In this document: positions 44,925-55,559 of the stretch, one piece after another
Position numbering within the stretch: the first letter of the stretch is position 1
Layout: each line of letters opens with the position of its first letter
NCBI GenBank assembly: GCA_012934845.2
Contig: WNNJ02003366.1
Span: 22,340-86,339 of the forward strand
DNA length: 64,000 nucleotides
From: Pomphorhynchus laevis
Lineage: Eukaryota; Acanthocephala; Palaeacanthocephala; Echinorhynchida; Pomphorhynchidae
Reading direction: 5' to 3'
Translations under genes and position numbers: made by a program
The notes under the pieces: generated by a model
Seen by the model: the letters and a program-made list of their open reading frames with translations, nothing else
The model's database searches: none
What the model was told of the DNA's origin: nothing

Positions 44925-45912
44925 AGCGTGGCAAATGCGTGCCAGCGCACGCTTACATGACCACAACAAAACAAAAATGTAAATCATGTGTCGAGAAGGT
45001 GTGAACGGATGAGGTGTTTGAATGTGATAAAGGAGGGAGCGCGGCCGACGTCGAGAGGGAGTTGATTCCATGCGAGTGAGGCGGCGACGAGGAAGGATCG
45101 GAGACCGTAGTTGTTGGAGTAATTGGGAACGTGGAGTAAGATGGAATTACGGGAACGCAGCGATAGTGAGGTGGGGCGAGTGTCGTCTAAGAAAGGAAGG
45201 TTGATGAACGATGGGGAGCCGACAGCGATGAGACGAAAAGTTACGAGAAGAAGGCGTAATTCGATGCGGATATGGATGGTGGGCCAGGATAGTTGGGCAA
45301 AATATATGGATGTGTTGTCGAAGCGACGGAGACGAAAGAGCACTCGAACGGCGGTGTTGATTATTTGTTGTAGAGGTAGGATGATGGATTTCGGAGAAAA
45401 GGCTAAGGCAGTAATCGAGTTTAGGAAAAAGAAGCGATGAAAGAAGATTCATACAAGAACGGAAGTCGATAAGAGGGCGGATACGGCGGATGTCACAGAG
45501 AATTAAGTTAGACGAGCGGACCTTATCACGGACGAATAGATTAGTAACTGCGAGTAGATTAGTAACTGCCGAATAACCCTTACGGAAACCATGTTGCTGA
45601 GAAGCTATTCCACTATTCTCACTATAAAACTTGACCATATAACCATGTATAATTCGCTCTAACATTCTACAACATAAGCAAGTAATACTTACTGGTCTGT
45701 AATTGTCTACTGAAAGATCTATCACCCTTTTTGAAGATGGGGTGAATGATCGATTGCTTCCACTCTTTTGGAAGAGTCGTATCAATAATAGATTGTCGAA
45801 ATATGGTACAAAGTGGTGTATATATTGAGCCTGCTATTGTACGAAGATATATTGAAGGTAACAAATCAGCACCTTTAGAGTTTATCTCTTTCAGACGATG
45901 CAGTTCAGTTAA
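44925..45912 (-). mobile_element. Chimeric LINE: LINE-A RT start joined to LINE-B RT end and tail
   Basis: Minus orientation. From 45912 down to about 45540 the sequence is LINE-A: ELHRLKEINSKGADLLPSIY, SIIHPIFKKGDRS, ASQQHGFRKGYSAVTNLLA. From about 45533 down to 44984 it is [45 protein letters not shown], and after a frame change the common LINE-B C-terminus AWNQLPLDVGRAPS, stop, and tail with hairpin (44937-44952). At the junction AGATTAGTAACTG occurs twice. Family A is cut at 45912. Both halves are in the order expected if the RT copied a LINE-B tail first and then jumped to a LINE-A RNA. Confidence 0.85.
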
Positions 45913-45959
45913 AATGATGAAATACGTCATTAGCATGTACTCAGCCCTGCTAATATGTT

Positions 45960-46170
45960 GGGTTGTGAATATGAGCGAAACTTGATAATATAGCAGTTCC
46001 GTCAGATGGCCTCTATTTAAATTCTGATTCATTGTATATTATCTATTAAGCGAATCATAAAAATATTGATTTATAAAAACTTATTTTACCATTAAGATAT
46101 TTAAATTTAGTACAAAATATGTAGTCAGTTATCTAATTTATTACAAATTCATGTTTAATATTAAATATGT
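45960..46170 (+). repeat. AT-rich interspersed repeat, copy 3 (diverged)
   Basis: Contains GAGCGAAACTTGATAATAT, AGCAGTTCCGTCAGATGGCC, TATTATCTATTAAGCGAATC, and ends near TAGTCAGTTATCT, the same order as at 49925-50190 and (minus) 2100-2395. Confidence 0.6.
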
Positions 46171-47674
46171 ATATTAACTCATTTTTATAATTATTTCATA
46201 AGCTACATTATTGGAATATTTACAGTATAAAATTCTTGTTTAAAACATACTTATTCCAGAAATTACTCGATAAACATATTATTTTCGCTGGATGATTTCA
46301 AAAATTAATTAAGCTGTAAAAAACTGTCTTTCAACATTCTTTCAAGCATTTTCTGGCATCACACAGTGCTATGTGTGAAAGACCGTTTTTCTTTCGTTGA
46401 CTTGCGTGTTCCAGCCGAAAAAATATCAATGTTTCTTTCCGATCAGGTGCTCTATATAAACCAGAATTCAGATGATAATATGTAGGACTTTTAGTTATCG
46501 TATTTATATAATCTGTTCTACGGTGCTGATTATGCGGTACTGCTTACTTCGAAGACTTAAACTTGTTTTGGGTTCAAGTGTAAGCGACATTACTGAAAGC
46601 AGAGCTCTTGAGCCTTGCAAACATTTTTAGTATCTTGTGCATATGATGACAACAACAGTGGATGATCTTAGGATTTGATTACAACATCTGCTACCTACTG
46701 TCTGATGCTGTCTTAAGTTTGAAATCTTGTCTAAGATACTTACCGATTGCGTGAGTTAACGAATTTGATCGTTGAAAATTAAATACAAAATTTAGGCATA
46801 GTGAAGTAGAATGTCGTAGTAAAGAAAGTTAGGATAACGTAAATTGCATATTAACAAATTTAAATAATATCAGATAATGGCTCTAGTAGAAGGGCTATAT
46901 GAGAGCCATTCTAGATCTCAGAAGATAGATTCGAGATTAAACATTTGTTGAAGAGAATATAGGTTGAACGCAATAGTTAGACGTGGACGAACCAAAGAAC
47001 GAAGTCTTAAAGACTGATATTTGCTGGAATTGGGATGTGGTGGATCCGTAATCGGATACGATTAAGGATGCATCATTTTCTTAATAAACGCTGGAGTACA
47101 TGTGGTAAATTGTTTAATTTAATAGTAAACGTGTAATTTTTTCCTTTCATATAATCGTATATGATTAATGATTTATTATATCCCAATTTCAGCAAAAGCA
47201 ATTTAATTGTAAAGTCAAAATGTGTGCTTCGTCATTCAAACGTAGACATTGAATTTGCGTGTAAATGCTCTCTAAATCTGTAACTTATGCGATCAAGTTA
47301 ACATATGTAACCCATAGGTTAATCTGTTTTAACCTTTGCGATCAAATGTTTGCTTGCAGGTCTACTAAAAATTAATACAAATACATACTGGATATTTAAC
47401 AAAAGAAAATCAGTCGGCAGTGGATAATAAGAATTCGAGAAGAAGACGCATGAAATAAGTAACGAAGGTGTGCTTTTAAAGAGTTTTAGGCTCGAGATGC
47501 GCAATGGAGTAAGACCGATGAACAAATATTGATGGGTGTTTTGGGGCATAGAAGAAGAGATTCACTAAACCGTGAATATAAAGAAGTTAATCGGTAAATG
47601 TCACAGGGATGTATTACTGTTTAAATGTCAAGGAGCACAACTCAGAAGTCACCGTCACAAATTGTATATTAAAG
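46171..47674. other. Unrecognised region
   Basis: AT-rich to moderately GC sequence. The part 46340-47110 has a more balanced composition than its surroundings but no reading frame that I recognise. The minus frame at 47549-47319 (76 aa) has no clear homology. No gene called. Confidence 0.35.
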
Positions 47675-47846
47675 AATTATTGGACCTGGATCAAAGAAAG
47701 AAGGAAATGTTTATTTGTTATTTCGCTAATCTCTGTTAGAATCTTCAGAAATTTACTAAAGGTAATTTTCTGAAGATGCTAACAGAAGTAGTTAGCGAAA
47801 TGTCAAATAAAATTTTCCTTCTTTCTTTGATCCAGTTCCAATAATT
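47675..47846. repeat. Foldback MITE copy 3
   Basis: Starts AATTATTGGACCTGGATCAA and ends in the inverse TTGATCCAGTTCCAATAATT. The arms contain TTTCGCTAATCTCTGTTAG and its inverted counterpart, in which a GTA triplet is inserted (AGAAGTAGTTAGCGAAAT). Same family as 31746-31900. Confidence 0.85.
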
Positions 47847-47869
47847 CTTTATAATGTATCTTCTTCTTT

Positions 47870-48130
47870 TTCAGCGTTTGTTCCGCTTCGTTACGGAGTC
47901 CGCTTTTTCCACTGTCACGCCAATGGGTCTTATTGATGGTTGACATTCGTTTGCACAAAGAACACGGTCGTACCATTGTAGTCGCCTTTTGCGAAGTTCA
48001 TTTAGACCATTTCATACTGTTAATGCGACGGTTTTGTTTACTACTGGCTTGTCACAAAGTCTATCACCAACCCTTATTTTCTCTGCACGGCCTTGGGACC
48101 GGCGATGGCGGAGTTTATAGTTCAATAGTG
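47870..48130 (-). other. GC-richer, coding-like stretch of unknown origin
   Basis: This block is clearly GC-richer than its flanks. On minus it can be read with few stops (YKLRHRRSQGRAEK, NELRKRRLQWYDRVLC, SIRPIGVTVEKADSVTKRNK). The basic, Trp/Tyr-containing text could be a relic of a retroelement or a host exon. I do not recognise it. Confidence 0.35.
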
Positions 48131-48199
48131 GATCATTATCAACTATTTAAAATTGTATATTATTACATATCATTTGGATGGCCATCAAGTGCAGCCAAA

Positions 48200-49000
48200 T
48201 GATTTAGTCGAAAAGCATTACATTGACATTTAATTAAAAAATGGTTTAAATATATTAAACTTTTGGCATTATACATTCCTAATGTGATGGATGTTCCTAC
48301 TTACTTGAAATAAGATAATGGATGCTTGAATCCAATGTTGCTAATGCAAGATGGAGAAGTGCATTTTTTCAAGCTAAGATCGGCTCTGTGTTTTGATGAA
48401 AAAACCTTTTCACATAAAACGGTCATGGAGATTGAAAATTTAGAATTTTCATTGCTTACCACTGATAAAAGGGTATTCACCTTTTATGGAAAGCCAAAAC
48501 TGAGATATTGATAAGGATGAATGAATTTTTAATTTGATAATTTCGACGGGTGATAGATCGATAAGGATTTTTTAATGAATGCTTTAATTATGAATTTTTG
48601 CTTTTAAAGTATATATTACCCATGTATTTCCATATTTGGAAATTTATTATTTGGTTAATAACGAGCAAAATATCCAGTAAGTGATTCTAAGTGTTTTTTA
48701 ACTACTTAAAATTGGTTCCCTACTTGCTAGTTAACATCATTATCCTTCATGTGTTCATCAAAATTAGAAAACATTAGCAGTTCGTATTCAACTAACCACG
48801 TTGGCCACAATAATACTTTTTTGAAACGCATTCATTTTTTACATTTTAGTGTCAACAAGTCCTTAAGATGCTTTTACAAAGATATTTTTAGTTAATTTAG
48901 CAGGGAAAATATTTACCAGATTTGCAAGATTTGGTAGCTATTCATTGTTGCCTGAAAAATATTTTGACTTTTTCTCGCAAGACGAATAGGCTGGTTAATA
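48200..49000. other. Unrecognised spacer before the Penelope-like RT
   Basis: Short frames only; 48326-48511 (61 aa) has no recognised similarity. Part could belong to the 5' region of the Penelope-like element, but nothing supports it. Confidence 0.35.
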
Positions 49001-49009
49001 TTTAGTCTC

Positions 49010-49650
49010 TTGACAGCCACATCACCTCAGTATGACAAAAATGATGAGGTGGAACCGATTACTTCACAAAGTGCCTCAAATATTTTAGAATTAATATTTC
49101 AGAATATAAATACATACGATTTTAGTACGCTTTATACAAATCTAGATTTAGTAGATATTAAAGAAGCGTTAGTAAAATTAATTAACCTTATATTCGGAAA
49201 AAGATATACATATATATGTTATAATAATTATAACGCCTATCTAACAAAAATTAAACCATCAAATAAATATAAATATATGGATAAAATTGAATTAATAGAA
49301 TCCTTAAATATTTTGATAAATCAAAATTATTTAAAAGTAAAGACATCTATATTTAGACAAGTAAAAGGTGTTCCAATGGGTGGTAATAGTAGCCCAATTA
49401 TAGCTGACTTGTTTTTAAGCTTTATAGAATATGAATTTGTTCATAACTGTGTAAAAACTAAATCTAAACAATATAAATATATGAAATATATGTTTCGATA
49501 CATTGATGATATATGTGTATTTAATTCTAATAATTTTTATTCAATAAGCGAACAAATTTATCTAGTATTTGTCTTATATTCGGAAAAAGATATACATATA
49601 TATGTTATAATAACTATAACGCATATCTAACAAAAATTTAATTCAAGCAA
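49010..49650 (+). mobile_element. Penelope-like element reverse transcriptase fragment
   Basis: A 206-aa frame with Penelope-type RT motifs in order: YDFSTLYTNLDLVDIKEAL (first catalytic Asp, the STLYTN text is typical), FRQVKGVPMGGNSSPIIADL (motif with MGG and SP), and MFRYIDDICVFNS (YIDD catalytic pair). N-terminal RT parts and the GIY-YIG endonuclease expected after the RT are absent. The last part of the frame repeats an internal segment: about 70 bp at 49189-49258 recur at 49574-49643. It is a fragment, and its AT-rich codon use matches the surroundings. Confidence 0.8.
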
Positions 49651-49924
49651 ATATTAAAATATATGGATAAAATTGAATTAATCTTCTTCATTTATCTGGA
49701 TATGAACTGGTATCATTTATCTAGTATTTATCTTGATATCAACATTAAATTAATATCAATCACCTACTGGAAATAGTAAAATATATAAATTAACACAATT
49801 TAAACTCTTAATCGGAAAATTTTTATAGATGGATAATAAATATACTTTGTATTAGAATAAGATACTACATAATCAAATTTAATCAGAGGAAATACGTCCT
49901 TAACACGCTGCTTTGCTGGGTCGA

Positions 49925-50190
49925 TGAATAGGGACCGAAACCTGATAGCATAGCAGTTCCTTCTGATAACCTCTAATCCTTATTCTGTCACATTGTATGT
50001 TATTTATTAGTCAATTCATAAAAAATGACTTTTATTTTAAATTTCAGTTTTATTTTAACTTGATATAAGTTATATAATCTTATAATAATTATTAATAATT
50101 ATTTTATTATTTGAATTTAAAAATAGAATTTTATTTAATTTATAAATAATGTACAATACGTATACTCAGTTAGCTGATATGATTTCCTAA
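49925..50190 (+). repeat. AT-rich interspersed repeat, copy 2
   Basis: Starts GACCGAAACCTGATAGCATA, continues AGCAGTTCCTTCTGATAACC and GTTATTTATTAGTCAATTC, has an AT-rich body, and ends at ACTCAGTTAGCTGATATG. It is the reverse-orientation twin of 2100-2395. Confidence 0.65.
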
Positions 50191-50230
50191 AATCGGGTGT
50201 GTTAGAAGGTTTTAATACATCGTTATATAG

Positions 50231-50412
50231 ACTTTCAAAACATACTAAACGAAGAGGCTTTGGATTAAAATTATCGGCAGGTTCTTCAATAAACATAAAT
50301 GTTAAGTCTAACAAATTATATTTTTTTATCCTTTGCGTTTTTCAATCCATCTCCCTTTTCATCCTGTTTCCTAATGATGGCTTATAAAGAGTGTGGATAA
50401 TATGATTTATCC
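50231..50412. repeat. Interspersed repeat, copy 2 (copy 1 at 37456-37637)
   Basis: Nearly identical to 37456-37637. Starts ACTTTCAAAACATACTAAAC and ends ATAATATGATTTATCC. Confidence 0.85.
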
Positions 50413-50573
50413 TATTAAGGTTTGGTGAAATACTGTTAATGCCATTATCGTTCTCAATGCTTTTTAAATAACTAAATAATAAATGAATAAATAGATAAAA
50501 AAGGATTTATTTTAACGTGGCAAATGCGTGCCAGCGCACGCTTACATGACCACAACAAAACAAGAACTGTGAA

Positions 50574-53471
50574 TCAGGTGTCGAGAAGGTGTGAACGGAG
50601 GAGGTGTTTGAATGTGATAAAGGAGGGAGCGCGGCGGACGTCGAGAGGAAGTTGATTCCAGGCGAGTGAGGCGGCGACGAGGAAGGATCGGAGACCGTAG
50701 TTGTTGGAGTAATTAGGAACGTGGAGTAAGAGGGTATGACAGGAACGAAGCGATAGCGAGGTGGGGCGAGTATCGTCTAAGAAAGGAAGGTTGATGAACG
50801 ATGGGGAGCCGACAGCGATGAGACGAAAAGTAACGAGAAGAAGGCGGAGTTTGATGCGGATGTGGATGGTGGGCCAGGAGAGTTGGGCAAAATATGTGGA
50901 TGTGTGGTCGAAGCGACGGAGACGAAAGAGCACTCGAACGGCGGTGTTGATTATTCGTTGTAGGGGTAGGATGATGGATTTTGGAGAATTGGCGAAAAGG
51001 CTAAGGCAGTAATCGATTTTAGGGAAAAGAAGCGATGAAAGAAGAGACATACAAGAACGGAAGTCGATAAGGGGGCGGATACGGCGGATGTCACGAAGAA
51101 TTAAGTTAGACGAGCGGACCTTGTCACGGACGAAGGGTTTAAGGGAAAGGTGATCATCGAAATGGAAGCCTAAGAAAGTGAGATTGTGGACTATAGGGAT
51201 GATCGATGAGGCAAAAGATACAATGGGAGGAGATATGTTTGGTTTACGGGGAAGGATCCACATTATTTTGGACTTTTCGGCGTTTAGAACGAGATGGAGA
51301 TTGGAGAGACGTTTGTAGATAGAAGAAAGACAGTTGGAGGCAGAAATGCCGATATCGTGTATGCGATGTGCGGGTGCATGAGCATAGATTAGAATGTCAT
51401 CGGCGTATTGCATGACGTTAAAGGATTAAGGTTTGATAAATGGAGAGAGATCGCCAAGCAAAAGAGAGAAAAGCAGGGGACCTAGGACTGAACCTTGTGG
51501 AACCCCGCAAAAAATAGGGATGGGAGGGGAGGATGATGAATTAGAACAGACGCGAAAGGAATGGTCGGATAGATATGAGGCGAACCAAGCTACGGAGGAG
51601 GAAGAAAAGCCGTAATCATAACGAAGGCGAGAAAGGAGGACGGAGTGGTCGACAATGTCGAATGCGGAGGAGAGGTCGAGGGAGATGAGAACACTATATA
51701 GAGCCTTGTCTCGAGAAATGAGTAAGTCGTTGTACACTTTTATGCATGCGATTTCTGTCGAGTGATTAGAGCGGAAAGCGGATTGGAAAGGAGGGTACAG
51801 ATTGGATGAGGAGAGATAAGCGTTGATTTGTATTAAGATGAGGCGTTCTAAGAGCTTTGAAAGAGTAGGGAGTAGTGAAATGGGGCGATAGCTAGAAGGA
51901 AGGGAGGGGTCGAGCGATTGTTTCTTAAGGAGGGGACGAACGATTGCGGATTTCCAGTGTGAAGGGAAGATACGACTGCGGATAGACGAGTTAAACAAGG
52001 TTGTGAGAAATGGGGATATCGATGAGCATATAGATTTTAATATGTGAGTAGGCAGGGGATCGGCAGGTGAGGTTTTGTTGGGCAAGGACATGAGGACAGA
52101 TGATACTTCTGTAGGTGATACAGGGAGAAGATGAAAGAGTTCCGGAAGGATGAGAGTAGACTGGGCAGAGTGGGATAGGATGGAGACCGGGGTGTGAGAG
52201 AGCAACGTGGATACTTTAGTCTGGAGAAATGACGAATAATCATTAGCATTGATGTTGCAAGGCGTAGAGGAACGAGCCAGGATTGAGTTAAAAGTATGCC
52301 AGAGAGTCTTAGAGTTGAATGAAGTGATGATTTTATGCTGCCAGAAGGAGTTGCATTTGGTACGTAGTAGGTGGAGATGAGACCGGCGAAGAGCAAGATA
52401 GGAATCACGGAAAGACGGAGTGATCGAGCGGAAATCGCGTCTGAGAGAGCGGTGATAGACTCGAAAAGCATGGCGGAGTCGACGCTTTGAGAGTAGGCAT
52501 TGGAAGTCAAACCATGGGGCACGGTGCAAGCGACGGTGTGGGTGAGACTTGAAGGGCAAGAGAATATCGAGAGTGGATGTGAGTTCAGAGTCGAAAAGAA
52601 AGGCGAGATCGTGAGGAGATGAATATGTTATTGTGGGTAATGATAGAGACGATTTGAGTAAGGCAGAGCGGAGAAGGGAGAGGTCAAGATTTCTCCAAGG
52701 GCGACGTAGGATTGTAGGTGTGTGAGGAGGGGTGTGGTTGCGAGTGAGATCAAGGGTGATAAGAAAGTGATCGGATAGACCAGGATTAGAGATGGACAGT
52801 GAGGTGTGGGCAGCAAAATGATCGGGGACAGCGATGATGTCGAGTGCCCCGCCAAGTATATGTGTGGGGGCAGTAGAGATTAGTTTGTAATTGTAGTTGG
52901 ATAGAATGTTGATGAAGCGGATGGAATCTGTGGAAGAGGGGCGGTTTAGGTGGATATTGAAGTCGCCTAGAACGAGTGAAGGGATTGAGGACAAAGAACA
53001 ATGAGAAAGGAGGTCAGCGAGTTCGGTAAAAAATAAGGCTGTAGGAGCTGATGAACCAGGACGGTATACAATGGCGAGATCTAGAGTGATCGGGTTAGAA
53101 TAACGACAAGTGAGCAATTCAAAAGAGCAAGGACTGAAAGGGGGATTGATTTTGCGAAGAGACGCTGGGTGACGCGCGAATGCGACGATGCCGCCATGAT
53201 TAGAGGATTTAGAAGGGCATGAGCTGAGGGGGCGGGCGGATTCGACTAGGGAGCAACCGGCAGAGAGCAGACGGCGAATGGAAAGGTCGTCGGAATCTGA
53301 GTGCCAGGATTCGGTGAGGCAGAAGAGATCGATGGATTGCTTGGTGAATACGTTGAGGATAAGATCGGATTTATTGAGAATAGATCTAGTGTTGAGGAGA
53401 CCGAGGCGGAAACCGTGTGCTGTGGCGAAAGAGACTAGTGGAGAAGACACATAGGAGAGATGGAGCGCCAT
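50574..53471 (-). pseudogene. LINE-B ORF2: endonuclease and RT, single nonsense codon
   Basis: 966 codons in one frame. The APE endonuclease has LLNTRSILNKSD, CLTESWHSDSDD, GGIVAFARHP, SLVLGDFNIHLN and GLSDHFLITLDL. A linker contains [108 protein letters not shown]-terminal CR1-type region: DYCLSLFANSP, AWNQLPLDVRRAPS. A TAA at 51426-51428 lies between motif B and YADD, at a position where copy 1 has TAC (Tyr). The catalytic residues of both domains are intact. Plus-strand frames here are shadows. Confidence 0.9.
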
Positions 53472-54460
53472 CGAATTTTTGGACGGGTGTGGACAACTTG
53501 AAAATTTCCGTCTATGTTTCGGATGGCGAGTGATGTTTCGCCGTTTTCCTCGCGACGGCGTTTTTCGATGCGGGCTGAAGAGATTTGAGCGATTTCAGAA
53601 GGGGCGCGATCGGGGAAAATTCGAGTGGTTGAAGATGGCATGAGTTTGAATCGTTGAGAGAGGACAGAAGACGCGTGAGAGCGATGCTTGAAAACAATTT
53701 TTAGGAGAGGGGGCTGGGAAGGATTAGATTGAGAAGATTTCTTTAGACGGATGAATGCGACAGGAGAAATGTCCTTGAAAAAGGATGGTTTATCCGCAGG
53801 CACAATAGACGAGAGGATGGATGTGAAAGCGGAAACATCGTGGTCCAGACGTGCTTTTGGATATAAGGAGTTAGAAGGCGTGATATTAGTAACAATGACG
53901 CAACGATCGCGAGAAGCAAAGCGCTTCCGTAAAGGAGGACGACTGACGTGAGTAGGTGAGATCACGATAGAAGAGCTGTCAGTTGATGATTTGGAGGGAT
54001 TTGGTTTGACGACGGGAGACATAGAGGATAATGATAATAAAGAGGGTGGCAAGCGATGTGAGGAAAGGTTATGAGTGGAAGGATAGTGGAGGTTGGTGGA
54101 GGTGATTTTGATTGATGGATGCAAGGTATTGAGAAACGAGACGGGAAGGACGGGACGTGGGGTGTCGGGGAGTGAAGATGACATGGAATGAGAAGTGTAT
54201 ATGGTGTCAGGATCGGTGGGTGGAGAACAAACATTAGAGATGACGGGGTTAGTTTGACTTGACGTGTTGGATGTTGATATGTGCTTATTGGAAAGGTTGC
54301 AGATTAGTTTGTTGGCACAAAAACCACATACGAAGTCTTCTTTAGCCTTATTCTTGTCGCAGGTGATTGTTGTCCAGACGCTGCAGTCGTGTATCGAGCA
54401 CTGTACTTGCAGTTGTCCATAGTTGGTGTCGGTCTTAGTTGTTTTCTTACGTCCTCCCAT
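53435..54460 (-). CDS. LINE-B ORF1: zinc-finger RNA-binding protein
   Basis: An intact 341-aa frame. N-terminal finger with CSIHDCSVWTTI and FVCGFCANKLICN (about residues 20-57). A long Ser/Thr/Pro-rich linker follows (about 58-190). The basic C-terminal domain (SPVAFIRLKKSSQ, PPLLKIVFKHRSHA, ARIEKRRREENGE, SLAIRNIDGNFQVVHTRPK) corresponds to the RRM-like part of ORF1 of LINE-A and LINE-F. It probably binds element RNA and chaperones reverse transcription. The end overlaps the ORF2 start by 37 nt in another frame. Confidence 0.85.
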   Translation of the reverse strand: MGGRKKTTKTDTNYGQLQVQCSIHDCSVWTTITCDKNKAKEDFVCGFCANKLICNLSNKHISTSNTSSQTNPVISNVCSPPTDPDTIYTSHSMSSSLPDTPRPVLPVSFLNTLHPSIKITSTNLHYPSTHNLSSHRLPPSLLSLSSMSPVVKPNPSKSSTDSSSIVISPTHVSRPPLRKRFASRDRCVIVTNITPSNSLYPKARLDHDVSAFTSILSSIVPADKPSFFKDISPVAFIRLKKSSQSNPSQPPLLKIVFKHRSHASSVLSQRFKLMPSSTTRIFPDRAPSEIAQISSARIEKRRREENGETSLAIRNIDGNFQVVHTRPKIRWRSISPMCLLH

Positions 54461-54464
54461 AAAC

Positions 54465-54961
54465 GATGGTTGCCGTCGATTGTTGTCGTCGATGGTTGTC
54501 GTCGATGGTTGTCGTCGATGGTTGTCGTTGATGGTTGTCGTCGATGGTTGTCGTCGATGGTTGTCGTCGATGGTTGTCGTCGATGGTTGTCGTCGATGGT
54601 TGTCGTCGATGGTTGTCGTCGATGGTTGTCGTCGATGGTTGTCGTCGATGGTTGTCGTAGATGGTTGTCGTAGATGGTTGTCGTAGATGGTTGTCGTAGA
54701 TGGTTGTCGTAGATGGTTGTCGTAGATGGTTGTCGTCGATGGTTGTCGTCGATGGTTGTCGTCGATGGTTGTCGTCGATGGTTGTCGTCGATGGTTGTCG
54801 TCGATGGTTGTCGTCGATGGTTGTCGTCGATGGTTGTCGTCGATGGTTGTCGTCGATGGTTGTCGTCGATGGTTGTCGTCGATGGTTGTCGTCGATGGTT
54901 GTCGTCGATGGTTGTCGTCGATGGTTGTCGTCGATGGTTGTCGTCGATGGTTGTCGTCGAT
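54465..54961 (-). repeat. 13-bp tandem array (about 38 units), 5' UTR of LINE-B copy 2
   Basis: Unit on plus: GATGGTTGTCGTC. Nearly all units are identical. A block of six consecutive units near 54655-54725 carries GTAG in place of GTCG, so variants are clustered, as expected when arrays grow by unequal exchange or slippage. The unit contains no stop in most frames, and 13 is prime to three, so open frames of up to 232 codons arise in several frames on both strands; none is a gene. The array directly precedes ORF1, as expected for a repeated internal promoter. Confidence 0.92.
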
Positions 54962-55004
54962 ATCAAATGTATGTTATTTATTGTATTTACTTTAGATCTC
55001 AAAT

Positions 55005-55559
55005 GTAATTAGTTTATTAAGCAGCCAAGAAAGTTCAAACTTTTAATTTATCCGAATCTACGTTAAAAAGAGAGAAAATTCAGAAAATTCAAACTTATTT
55101 TTATAATAAATATTAAATGATAGAAAATATGCATGATTAAGGTTTAAGGTCATACGAGAATTTAAAACAGCTTTCTTTATAATCAGACTAATATATTAGC
55201 TATACTTAGGCGACACAAGGAGAGTAAAAAATTAGAAGAGTGCAGAACGAGACGAAACAAAACGTGCAGCTACGGTGGTACGACTTATTCACCCTGAGGT
55301 TATTCTATGCGGCAGATGAAATACCATTCATCTAATAGCCAGTAGTATGTACAGTATCAGACGAAAGTTTTTATAACTACTCAAGCATTGTTATAGATCG
55401 AATTATGAACAGAATTATGCATACCAGCAAAATTTTCTTGGAAATTATTAGCTACCGCAGGCAAATAAAAATGCATCTCGAACAACATTATTTATTTATT
55501 TTAAAGCGTTAGTTTTCTATATACAACAACAATTTTTTGACAAGAAAAACAAACAACCA
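55005..55559. other. AT-rich spacer
   Basis: No gene seen. The part after 55200 is less AT-rich (GACGAAACAAAACGTGCAGC) but has no recognised content. Confidence 0.4.

Larger units (their letters stand above)
50510..55004 (-). mobile_element. LINE-B copy 2, near-complete CR1-like LINE
   Basis: Complete layout on minus: leader (55004-54967), 13-bp tandem array as 5' UTR (54961-54465), ORF1 (54460-53435), ORF2 (53471-50574) and a tail of about 60 bp with the hairpin at 50526-50541, ending in a TTAAAATAAATCC stretch near 50510. ORF1 and ORF2 overlap by 37 nt. The only disabling change found is one nonsense codon in ORF2. Copy 1 (16816-20780) is closely similar over the whole coding region. This is the best reference copy of the family in the window. 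Confidence 0.9.

Noticed and set aside
11220-53471. Stop-codon reassignment as explanation for single stops in otherwise open LINE frames
   Set aside because: The stops are TGA, TAA and TAG in different elements; the LINE-B TAA is TAC in the sister copy, and the host genes end in normal TAA and TAG.
54465-54961. CRISPR-like array
   Set aside because: Units are 13 bp and contiguous without spacers, and the DNA is animal nuclear; it is a minisatellite in a LINE 5' UTR.
54304-55008. Long open frames on both strands across the 13-bp array (up to 232 codons)
   Set aside because: They are by-products of a stop-free unit whose length is not a multiple of three; the real ORF1 starts at 54460 in a different frame.
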